Assembly: GCF_901709675.1 (NCBI RefSeq)
Contig: NC_051103.1
Coordinates: 2,341,501 to 2,405,500, forward strand
DNA from: Syngnathus acus
Lineage: Eukaryota; Chordata; Actinopteri; Syngnathiformes; Syngnathidae
DNA: 64,000 bases
Direction of reading: 5' to 3'
The stretch's first letter is position 1. Every line of letters starts with the position of its first letter. The position numbers were made by a program, and so were the translations under genes. Below are positions 54,201 to 64,000 of this stretch, piece by piece. The notes beneath the pieces were generated by a model. That model was not told where the DNA came from. It ran no database searches and was given only the letters and a program-made list of their open reading frames with translations.

Positions 54201-56289
54201 ACACTCGGGGTTTAGCGCGCGAGTCAACAGCGGGATTAAGGCAAAGAGAGCCGCGTTGAAACCCGAGGCTCACGTGCACAAGTGTCCTCTTTCAAGTCAA
54301 AAGCAACAAATGCGCCCGCCGCTGGCAGATGGAAGGGCCCATCTAGCAATCGGGCCGCCGCACTCCCCAAAAATCAAGTTTGCGGGTCAGAATCTGCGCC
54401 ACGGTGCGGTTTTCCTTTACAAAACAAATCAGATGGCATTTCAATACATTTGAATGGGGAAAATTGATTTGCCATGCCAGTACAATGAGCTCATTACAAT
54501 GTGTAAGTCAAGGTCCCGCTCGACTTGAGGTAACATATAAAACCTTCAAAATGAGGCGTCTTGGTTTTTATTTTTGTCAAAATACGATAGCCGGGACTCG
54601 TTTACAGTACAGAAAACACGGCGATCGGCAACAAGGCAAAATATACAGCACGGCGGTGGCACGCTCCGACGCGATTAAACGGTTGTGGTGTCTGGCCGCA
54701 TTCCCGGCCGGCACCTCACCCGCTGTGGATCCTTCTCCCCTGAGCCGTGTTTTCAAAATAGAAGCTTCATATTAACAGTCAACAGTCAAGATGACAGCGT
54801 GCCTCTGTTGTGTTAAAAAAAATAATAAAAAATGAACTTGACCGGATAGCGAGGGGGTACAAATCAGCACACACACGCCCGACACCAAAGACGTCGTCCT
54901 GTACAACCTAGTTATGCTTTCAAGTCACAAACTCAAAAAAAAAAAATGTCAGCCATCATCCCGCTTCTTGCTCAATTTCTCCGCTTTTTAGTCAGAAAGC
55001 GGCATTTTGGGTGATAGCAACGTGTTCTACTGCTGCTAACAAAAGAAGGGCAAAAGCTAGCAAGAAAGGAGAGTGTCTATTCTTTCTAGGGCTTGTCAGA
55101 GAACACATGACCGCGTGGCTGCAGAAAGATGAGCTCAAACTGCAGAGAAGTGCCAATGTTCCAACAGCGGCGGGGCAGGAAGCGAAGGAGTTCATAAATA
55201 GTGGTGGCCAGACGCACGTGCTGCTTCGCACATCCGCGCGCGCCTCAATGTGCCTTTTGTGCGGCGGCCGGCTGGCTTGTGTTTCCACACGCTTGACTTG
55301 AATGGAAGGAAGGAGGTCAGGGCCGCTGGGCTCGGCCCCTGTCGGTCGTTCGCGCAAACCTGCTGCTGCTGGGGCTCCGTCAATGCTCATTTATGATGAT
55401 AATGAGCCGGGTGCAACTTTGACTGTTGCCAGTCAAGGGGGCCTGGTGCACAAATCAGAAACCATGCAGGGGGGCAAGGGGGGGGCGACCTGACAAATGT
55501 AAACAAGACGAGAGGAAGGACACCGCCTGCAGCGGTGACAGCAGCAGCATCGGCTTTCTGGATGCTGCACCATCACACTGCAAGCTGCAAATGTGTGTCA
55601 TTGTCTGGAAGTCATCCACTTCTGCCAGATCAGCAGTGGATGCCTCTGTGCACAAAACGACACTGGGCGCGATGATCCTTCGTCAGACACCATCAAGTTG
55701 TCATCAAGCATCGAAACGGCAGTGCAATGCACGCCCTCGTGTGCCACCGAACTCTGCACTGTACGCGTGCTTGCATGCATGCGCTGCCAAATTGGGGAGG
55801 AAGGCTTCCATTTCAGGAAGACTCGCGTCGTGGACTGCAGTCCCCACTGTTGAGCCTTTTCCAGTCATCCTGCAGCGTGCACACATCAGCTCAATAACCC
55901 GCAGCAAGCAGACAAAAGCTCTGTGCTTTTGAAAAGGGAGCCAGAAAGCAGAGCAGAGCATTTCCAAGCAACGTGGAGTTGTTTTGCACAGCGCGCCGTG
56001 TAAACAAATCACGCCGGATGCACGCAAGCTTTCCCCGGTCGAGCCTCCTCCAAGCCGAAGCTCGTTGCGCCAACCGCAGGGAAGCCGAGCAAATGCCCCC
56101 TTCGCCCGGTTGCCGGTGCGAGCGGAGCCTCTACGGTTCCGATTACTCCTTTTGTTGATGATCGGAAACAATCTGCTGAGCCCGAGTGCCAAGTGAGGAG
56201 GACAAAACAAGACAAAAGCTGCCCGAAACGAGCGAGCAATGCGGCCGTATCCGCACCTCGGCTGCGGCGAGCGGCGGCGGAGACTCACC
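48247..56289 (-). other. upstream ZMIZ1 region, probably 5' UTR intron(s)
   Basis: Eight kilobases without convincing coding sequence on either strand. It holds G/C homopolymers (48060-48070, 49238-49248, 51917-51934), A runs (49106-49122) and short tandem repeats (TCTGGATCCC twice near 54080-54100). A possible 30-nt minus-strand exon lies at 52901-52872. Long ORFs here lack splice support and family resemblance. Confidence 0.5.
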
Positions 56290-56500
56290 GGCGGGGGAAG
56301 CGGAGAAAGTCCTGGCTAATTGTCGCCTCTTGTTTGCAAATAGTGTCCCCGCCAACGGCTCCACACCAGCGGCGAGTAAAGTGGAGACACTCCGGCGGAG
56401 CGCACTAAGTTCAAGTGTCAAATTACAACGGCTATTCTATTACCGCTGGGACTGGAGCGCCGCGGCTGAGCGGAAAACGCGGCCCGGATTTCGCTGCTCC
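56289..56500 (-). promoter_or_regulatory. putative ZMIZ1 first non-coding exon and CpG-rich promoter
   Basis: GC- and CpG-rich sequence at about 56.0-56.5 kb. On the minus strand an exact consensus donor GCCG|GTGAGT falls at 56289/56288. ZMIZ1 needs an upstream non-coding exon because its start exon has an acceptor at 48247. The link between the two is inferred, and the upstream boundary of the exon is a guess. Confidence 0.4.
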
Positions 56501-59500
56501 GTGCCTTTTGGTCAGCTGCTTTGAGATACGAGTCAAACACGAAACGTATCTTAAATCATTCTTTCCTATTTAAACTCACGACAATTACACAAATACATTT
56601 GAGTATTTCACAAATTCTTTCTTGTCCTGGTGCACTTTTATTGTGTAATAAAATATAAAATCACGTCTGTGATTAATCCAAACAATGGCACAATTACAGA
56701 GAACATAGATCTAAAAAAACACACCAAAATAAGCCCCCTCCCTTCCACCTCTGCTTCCACAAGGGGGGGGGGGGGCGGCCCAGCCTGCATCCAGCTTGCA
56801 TCCAGCCTCCATATTTTGCGGGTGGCCGCTGTCTGATGGAAAGCTCTGAATAACAAAGACATGTTTGAGAGCAGCAGACCGCAAGGCATCGGCGGCAGAG
56901 GCAGCCATGACTGTGCCAAGCACAAGCAGCAGCATCACAACTACAGAGGTGCCAAAAGTAGCTGCATTGGGAAGTGACCCACCTCGGGTTCACAAAAAAG
57001 GGATTGTCTACCACCTGGGTTTATGTCACCCACAAATCTGGATTGTAATCCAAACACCCAAAACCAATTTCTTGGAGTAAACGAATAAGCCAAGAAGTTA
57101 GAGCAAATGAAGTTTATTTTTGGGATCCAATCAACCCAATTGGTCCTTTTGTGATGTCATTGATTCATGGACTTTTGTCACGCGTAAGTAAAATTAAATA
57201 AAAATCTTTGGTCAATCAACGCCTTGTACTTTGTGACTTGCCCCCTCCCCCCTGCAAACAAACAGATGACCCGCTATGGCCCCTTTCGAGCTAATCAAAA
57301 GTTACAAACCAGCTTGTGTTGCTGTTATTGACTTTAAATTGGGAACGGAAAGAGAAGTGGGGGTCGGGGGTGTGGGGGGCTGACTAGACTTGTGTGTTTG
57401 AGCCCCCCCCTTTAGCCCGTGTGTCTACCCCAGCTGTCTAAAGTTAGGGGGAGGGAGCGGGCCGGGACAATAGACGCCATTTGTCCTGCTAAAAGGTGAC
57501 AGGAAGCATCGATTTCACTCAGCGTGTGCTGCTGCTTCTTCCTGGAAAGCAGCTTTGCTTACCTTTTAGCCTCCCAAAGTCCACGCTTGGCAATTATTAT
57601 ACAAAATATATATGTTAAAGATCGCTATTTATTAATGTTAGCAGCAGCGCCAAATTCCGTACCTCAAGTCATATTCGGCATTCTTTGCAGAGGATAAAGA
57701 ATACTTGAGGATTGCGACATTGTCTGTCTACATGTGCTGATGCACCATCGTATGAGAGATTTGTTGTTCTGCTGGACTGAATCGGATTGCGCGAGGCCCG
57801 TGCGGCTGCCCACAGTGGCGGTTCCGCTTAATAAAAGCCCGCCGGCGTGGTTTGGGAATATCACGGCGCGTGAATAAATGTGTTTTTCTTTCGTTTCTGC
57901 TTTACCTGACAGGAGGTTAACAAGCTATTTGCAGCCCCATTACGGCGCAGAGCGGAAAGCAAGTCAATTAGGCTCAAAGCCTCGCTGTGTTTGTCTGCCT
58001 GCTGATTTACTGCGGTTGGAAAGGTGAACTTTTTATTAGCGGCGCATAGTTATTACGTTAGTTACAATGAGGAGGGCGGCCCGGAAAACAGAAAAGACGA
58101 GTTGCTCACGTGCGGGCTGCGCTATGACATCGGCTTTGTCCCTGATGCAGTGGACGCGGACCCGAGTCAAAAGGCAGTGCGCAACTGGAGGGGAAGTGCA
58201 ACTGAACATTTTGGCGCACGCAAAAAGAAGAAGTGCGAGGTGGGAAGTTGCAGGCATGAATATTTTAACTTTTGCAAAGGCTGGCGAAAAACATAAGCGC
58301 CGCAACAGCGCTGGTGCATCATTTACAATCACAATTAAATACATTTCCGGGAAATAAGAGGACATACCAGAAGACATTGTCTCTTGGAATTTGAAGGTTC
58401 TGTTGAAGCTTTGGCTCAGACCTAGATGGCAAACATAAGAGTCCATGTTGACAATTGTCACAATAAAAGTCACCTTATCTTTTTGTTTCCCAAACGGCAG
58501 TGGCGGTCGCGTGCGCAATTAGTTCATGTTTATTTTCCTCTTGGTTACTTTAGCACGTTGCCACAGCGACGGCACAGCCTTTTCCGTCCAGTGGACTTTT
58601 CACAGAGAGGCTGGCCGGGCCCATTGATTTGTTTCTGACACAAGACAGCGCCGGATGGATTTCATATATTATCTGACGCCGCTCATGCCCTTTAACGGGA
58701 GATCGATTTGGCCCGTGACCGAGCTGAGTCAGGCGGGCCGCCGTGTCGCCTTGACGTTTTTGCTGCGACCAAATTGAATCTTAAAGCTTGTTGACGGCTA
58801 CAAAATTTTACAATGGCCAAGGATGGCCAAAGTCCACGATGTGTTTTGATAAGTCGCCGGTGCTAAGAGGCCTCAGAGTGGACCCTGGAGAGGATCCGGT
58901 TTCAAGGCAAAATGGGTCCCAGCTGTCAGAAAGCAAAAGTTTTTTCGCTTGTCACAGACACGTCTCGGTGGTAACGGCATAATTGGCTATCAAAATGTGC
59001 ACCCCTTCAATTCTTTTTGGATTTGCATATTATTGACTCTTGAAACAATTTCATATCCTGTCAAATACAACAACAAAATATGGATGAATCATAGTTATGA
59101 TTCATCTGACACGCTCCTCCCTGGCAGAAGAATCATTCCTTCCAAAGGAGACGGGGGAGCAGGGTCCCCCTTTTTGCTCCCTAAATCCAAGCTGGTTTCC
59201 AAGAAAACCCAACAGGAATGTGTTTCATTAACATTCTTGGTGGAAAGCATCTGCACGTTTCCTTCTTCTGGCTTCTCGTTTTCTTGGTCTTCTTGTCGCT
59301 GATCTCAGCCAGCAAGCCCTTGATTTGACCCCCACCACCACAGTAGTGGTCACGACGGCTGGCGTGGGGAACATGTCACTTGGCCTCCTCCCTCCCGGCC
59401 AGCCCCCTGCCCCCACGCAACTCAGGCTGAGGCTAACAGCGCCGCCCCCCCACCCGCTCCATCCCTTCGTTGCCTCCCGTCTCATTTGGGCCTTTGCGGA

Positions 59501-60990
59501 GCAGCTGCTGCCCACAGAACGCGGGACTCACATGTGAGCACATGAGTCACCAGATGTCACCTTTTGCTGCCAGGCCGCTTTGCGTGCAGGCGAGGCAGAC
59601 AGCACGCACACACGCACGCACGCTGGCAACATCTGAGAACCGATTGGACCGACTCGGCTAGGACACCGACACCTACGGTCCACTCGGCACCTTTGCGCGC
59701 TGTCATATGCAAAGAGCCTGCCGTTAAGAGATTTGCTTCCAAATACACTCTTTTACATCTTTTACCAACATAGCTACGACCTCAATCAAATGCATTATTT
59801 TTATTATATTATTATAATAAGGAAAGAAATATATACTGACACGTGCTTTTGAGCGCGTTAGCGGTAGATGACGGGTGGCTTTGTCGCCAGCTCGCGCCGC
59901 AAGATGGCGGTTGGCGGCGAGCAAATATTGAGAGGCGCTGCAGAAGACATCATTGGCAGTCCAAATGAAGTCAACGGATACGTGATCCCTCGGGACCACC
60001 TTTGCAATCTGCACCGGCTTCCTGAACAAAAAACGTGCCCCCCCCGTTTCTCGGAGAAGCAAACGCTGACTTTGAAGTCTGCGAGGCTGATGATAAATAT
60101 GCTAATAGGTGGGGGGAGTGGGGAGGATAGGCTCCATGTTGCCACCCATGGTTCAATAATAACACACGGCTCGGCGCGCCTCAGAGGCCCTTCTGACAAA
60201 TCAGCCGTCTCGTACGTCAGGATTAAAAGAAATACTTTAAGAGAGTGGATTGTCTCCACTCATCTGATTGAAACGCTTTGACATAATGCCGCTTTGTTGC
60301 GGCGGCGGCAACAACGATGACATCGGTGCTGTGTGAAGCGAGAAGAGAAAATGTCTCACCTCCCTGTGCAGCCGACACATGCGACTCCACCGGCACACCT
60401 CCATTGGTCAACTTGCGCCACCTCGTGGTCACTAGAACACTGCAAACAATGGCTCAACAACAGTAGCTGGCTGCTAAAATCTTTCATTTTTCAAGCTTCA
60501 ACGCTCCCTCATCCCAGTTCACCAACACTGGGACGTTTGGGGAAAATGTGTTAGGGTTTGTTGTGGCAACTTGGGATGTTGCAGGGTTTTTTGTTTTGTT
60601 TTTAGGGGGGGGGGGGAGGTTGTACTGTCCCTGGAAATAGAAATACAATCAGACTTTGGTGAGACCATCACATTTTAAAATTGTCATGCTAACATGTAGC
60701 TACCAGTGACAAGGCTGGCTGATTTTTTAAACGGGTGCAATCCACAAATTGAACTGCACCTTAATGCAAACTTGCAGCTAAGGAAGAAGCAGACCTGATG
60801 GATGGATGCGCTTTGTGCACCTGGCGTGAGGAAAGGCATGAAGAGGAAGGCCTTGCTCCTCCATGGCAATCAGCTGCTTCCCTCTCACGTGACAGCAGAG
60901 CCGAGCATCTATCTCCACCTGCAATCAGACCCCTCCTCCCTTTTCCATGCATACTTTGCGTTCCAACCAGGGGGCGCACGCCCCCCAGTG
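56501..60990. other. intergenic between ZMIZ1 and the tau-like gene
   Basis: Divergent intergenic sequence of mixed composition with G runs (56764-56775, 60606-60616). ORFs are short and not recognised. Confidence 0.5.
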
Positions 60991-61077
60991 GCGTAAACGT
61001 GTACAGCGAGGAGGAGCCGCGCTTGCGTGCGCGCCGTTCAGCTAGAAGAAGAACGAAGCGTCTGCAACTGCACGCAG
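60990..61077 (+). promoter_or_regulatory. putative 5' UTR exon and CpG-rich promoter of the tau-like gene
   Basis: A CpG-dense block at about 60.98-61.4 kb contains CACGCAG|GTAAGA, a strong donor at 61077/61078. The first coding exon of the tau-like gene begins at an acceptor (63049/63050), so an upstream non-coding exon is required. This is the best candidate seen; the transcription start is not determined. Confidence 0.4.
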
Positions 61078-63049
61078 GTAAGAACCGGCGCCATCGAGAC
61101 CCATTTGCACAATTCCGCAGGAAAAAATGCCGAGCGGCCCGCATTCGCTCCATCAGCCAGCCGTGCACGGTACCGTGCGCGTCCGCGTCGGCTCACGCAC
61201 GCAGAATGTCACAATATTGCGTTTCGGCTGCAATGTGTCATTCCTTGACGTGTTTTTTTTTAAAGCTCTCGGTCGCGTGCGCGGGTCGACGGGCGTCGTT
61301 CGGCGCGTGCGCGCGGCATCCTTCGAGCAGGTTCTCCCGCTGATGTACGAGCGTGCGCGGTTCTTTGTGTCGCGCGTGCACGTTTCGAGAGGCCTACTGC
61401 TTTATTTTCGAGCATACAAGCAACGATGGCTGACGGTACCATTCCCCACCCCGAAGATTCTTGCATTCGACCTCCCTCCCATTTGATGCTGACGTTTTCT
61501 TCGCGTGTGGCCTTTTTTCCCGATCTAGTTCAAGATGCACATAATAGAATGTGCACAGATTCTTTGTCCTGGCAAGATGCAGCTAGGCATTTTTTCAGAC
61601 TCACCTTTAGATGCGAGTGACACCACCAACACGTTGTTTTTTTGAGAAACGAACGGTCTCTTTCACTTGAGCCACAAGCTCGCAAGGTGCCAGTGGCTCA
61701 AATGAACTCACAAAAATGAACTGACAGAGAGCCAATAATTTATTTGTAATAAATTGGAAAGGAGTCTCCACAGATGAGGCTTCCAGTTGACTCAACACAA
61801 AACATGGAGATTGACCTAAACAAGCAAACTCCACTAACATAGTGCTAACAGTCAGCAAAGATAGTTGCTGTTGCAGAAGCAGTGGATATTTGAACACAAA
61901 TGGTGGAGCAACACAAGCAAACTGATCATTATAACAGTGCTGCCAAAAATGATGTGGGGTCATTCGGGGTGATGTGGGCTCAAGGCCTCAAGGCATGTGT
62001 CAATGACAACACAGCTCCATTGAGATGAGGCTACTTAGCATAAGTTAGCATGAGGCGTTCAGGTAGCATTAGCATTAGCAAGTCAGGAGATGCAAAAAAA
62101 CGGAAATGTGTGTTCATGTTGTCTTTTGTGACTGAGTATGCGCATGCGTGCGCGCCGGCCTGGAACAACCAAGTGGGTCAGGACCAATCAAGCGCAAAGT
62201 GGAGCTGGGGCGGGTCAAAATTGTTGGGCGCTCTTTCTGGTGGCGTCCAATCACAGGCAAGCTGTGACACAGCCAGCGGGACGGGACGCACATCCTGTTT
62301 GCTCAAGTGGGCGTGCTCCTGCTCTGTTTGCTACTTTTTAAGCTTGGTTTGTTCTTGCGGCAGAGGTGAATAGACAGCATCTGAGCAGGCTTTTGAATCC
62401 AAGTGAGCTTGAGGGTGAACATACGTTGGTGCGGGAACGGCCGCACGTGGCCCATTTTGGGGTCGTGAGAGCTTTGAAGATTTGATTTTAGAAATGGAAG
62501 GCGGGCTTTCTGGATCGTTGCATGCAGAAGATGGGCACTTTGTCACCTTGGACAGAGGCGCCTGATTGGCAAGCAAAAAGCCAATCAATGCAAGTTAGAA
62601 ACCTGATGAAATTTCCCAAAATGAAGGCCTGACAAAAGGCTGCATCTGGTTGCCAGGCCCACTTCAACGTGAATTTTGAAAATCCCGGCTGCTGACCACC
62701 GCCGGTCCACATGACATCCACGCGAGCCACAAGCTCGTTAAAGTAGCGAGGATGCTAACACTTTAGCCTCTTCCACGGGCCCCATCCTGGTGTGTTTGCC
62801 TTGTTTGGAATCGTTCATGCAGATGCCTGAATGGCGGTTTTGTCCACAAGCGCCGAGGGAGCGTCGCTAAATGGGACACGAGCGCGTGCACGGTCCGGCT
62901 TGACACAGCCACTGTTACTGTGAAAAGTGACATCATCATTTGGCGTTGGTTGTTTAGTGCGAGTCGGACCACTGGAAGCCATCTTGTGTCGGAGGCAGCA
63001 AGTGTCTCATGTCATCACGCAGTCCTTCATTGTGTGTCCTCCTCCGCAG
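61078..63049 (+). other. probable first intron of the tau-like gene
   Basis: 2.0 kb between the putative 5' UTR donor and the first coding acceptor. The first 350 bp are CpG-rich with many CGTGCGCG words; the rest is unremarkable. No coding exon resembling the tau acidic N-terminal inserts was found. Confidence 0.45.
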
Positions 63050-63065
63050 CCTCACCGTCGCCAGC

Positions 63066-63919
63066 ATGGACCACGCCGCCACCAATGCCAACATGGCCGC
63101 CTTGAGCCTCAACGAGCACCATCACGAGAATGGCGTTGCAGGTAAACCTGGGCCTAGCCGCCCCCAAGTTAGGCCAGCCTCACGACCTCTTGTTTTGACC
63201 CCCAGCTCATGCCGCCAAGATGGATAATGGAGCCGCGGAGAAGGTACGTCATCGCCTGTCCTCCTTTAGCACTAGTGCTAATGTAGCATTGTGACGTCCA
63301 CACGGCCATCGTCCAATCAGAGAGCAACCTCACTGTCGTGTTTTTTTTTTTTTTTGCAAATTGCAGAAGTCTCAAACTCCGATGAGCAAAATGTCCATCA
63401 GAGCTCAGCCAGGTACATCCACTCCGAGATGATCAATAGAAACACGACCCAACCCGTCACGTGAGCGGTGTCACGTGACCCACGTCCGCTCTACGCTCCA
63501 GATGCCACCAGCGGCCAGAGCAGTCCCGGGACACCCAAGTCTCCCTCCAGTCAGGCGTTGGCCGGCAAGCCGGCGGGCGATGCCCACAAGGTGAAGAAAG
63601 TAGCAGTGGTGCGGAGTTCCCCAAAGTCGCCCGGTTCCCTGAAGACCCCGACCACTCTGGCAGCCGCGCCACCCATGCCGGACCTGAAGACAGTCAAGTC
63701 AAAGATCGGATCCACCGGAAACATCAAGCACCAGCCAGGCGGTGGCAAGGTAAGCTTTCCGGTCGGTGCAAAACAGCGACGGGTGAGACTTTTGGGGCTG
63801 ACGCGGAGATGCTTCTTCTTGTGCAGGTGCAGATCCTGGACCAGAAGGTGGACTACAGTAACGTCCAGTCCAAATGTGGCTCCAAAGCCAACCTTAAACA
63901 CGTGCCTGGAGGCGGTAAT
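63066..63919 (+). CDS. MAPT: tau-like microtubule-associated protein (MAPT family), 5' part
   Basis: Tau binds and stabilises axonal microtubules through 31-32-residue repeats. Exons: 63066-63141 (exon begins 63050 with 16 nt of UTR), 63206-63243, 63367-63412, 63502-63749, 63827-63919; 167 residues, continuing past the window. The N-terminus [20 protein letters not shown] is short. A Pro-rich stretch with [11 protein letters not shown] follows, then the tau-type [15 protein letters not shown] and [20 protein letters not shown] with PGGGK (repeat 1). Exon 63827-63919 is exactly 93 bp, like human MAPT exon 10, and encodes repeat 2 ([20 protein letters not shown], then HVPGGGN). KKVAVVR before the repeats fits tau; MAP2 usually has KKVAIIR and MAP4 lacks the block. 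The start is the first ATG after the acceptor; a longer N-terminal isoform is possible. Confidence 0.85.
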
Positions 63920-64000
63920 GTGAGTGAGGCCCGTCGCCGCTTCGACATAGCAGCCACATAGCATGCCAAGCCAGTCAAGGTGGTGCTGCACTTTGCTTTC

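Noticed and set aside
55704-56288. 194-codon minus-strand ORF near the CpG-rich region
   Set aside because: No recognisable domain; it crosses a strong minus-strand donor and a GC-rich region where chance ORFs are common.
60798-61343. 181-codon plus-strand ORF at the tau promoter
   Set aside because: Arg/Ala/Ser-rich chance ORF in CpG-dense DNA that runs through the likely 5' UTR donor.
63502-63919. Assignment of the tau-like gene to MAP2 or MAP4
   Set aside because: KKVAVVR plus MPDLK immediately before repeat 1, and repeat 2 on a separate 93-bp exon, fit tau better; MAP4 remains a weak alternative because the repeat 2 segment DYSNVQSK resembles both.

Overview
The window is nuclear DNA from a ray-finned fish, most likely a percomorph teleost. 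It holds split vertebrate genes with compact GT-AG introns, long CA/GT microsatellites, a tRNA-derived SINE and small DNA-transposon remnants. I recognised seven protein-coding genes by translating exons and joining them at in-phase splice sites. The species is not identifiable by reading alone.

Layout. (1) 1-8653 (+): the 3' two thirds of PALD1 (paladin), running in from the left edge. (2) 11524-22482 (+): complete 22-exon ADAMTS14, a procollagen N-propeptidase. (3) 22.5-28.4 kb: a repeat island with a 16-bp minisatellite, a large imperfect palindrome (about 640-bp arms carrying tRNA-like Pol III boxes), a 667-bp non-autonomous hAT-type element with a perfect 8-bp target duplication, and remnants. 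(4) 30303-28361 (-): TBATA. (5) 31293-33192 (+): a six-exon RFamide-type GPCR closest to QRFPR/GPR103. (6) 36732-35170 (-): PPIF, mitochondrial cyclophilin D. (7) 48196-39736 (-): the complete coding part of ZMIZ1 (PIAS-like SP-RING coactivator), with a probable non-coding first exon near 56.3-56.5 kb and a long AT-rich 3' UTR. (8) 63066-end (+): the 5' part of a tau-like (MAPT) microtubule-binding gene, with a probable 5' UTR exon at about 61.0 kb.

PALD1-ADAMTS14-TBATA and PPIF-ZMIZ1 are both human 10q22 neighbourhoods, so most of the window is a conserved block. Three things depart from the human map as I know it: no perforin gene between PALD1 and ADAMTS14, a QRFPR-type receptor inserted between TBATA and PPIF, and a tau gene next to ZMIZ1. 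The genes are not an operon or pathway; their grouping is synteny. The most unusual DNA is the palindrome/minisatellite island at 24.4-26.7 kb. Coding features are given as gene spans, with exon coordinates in the evidence.
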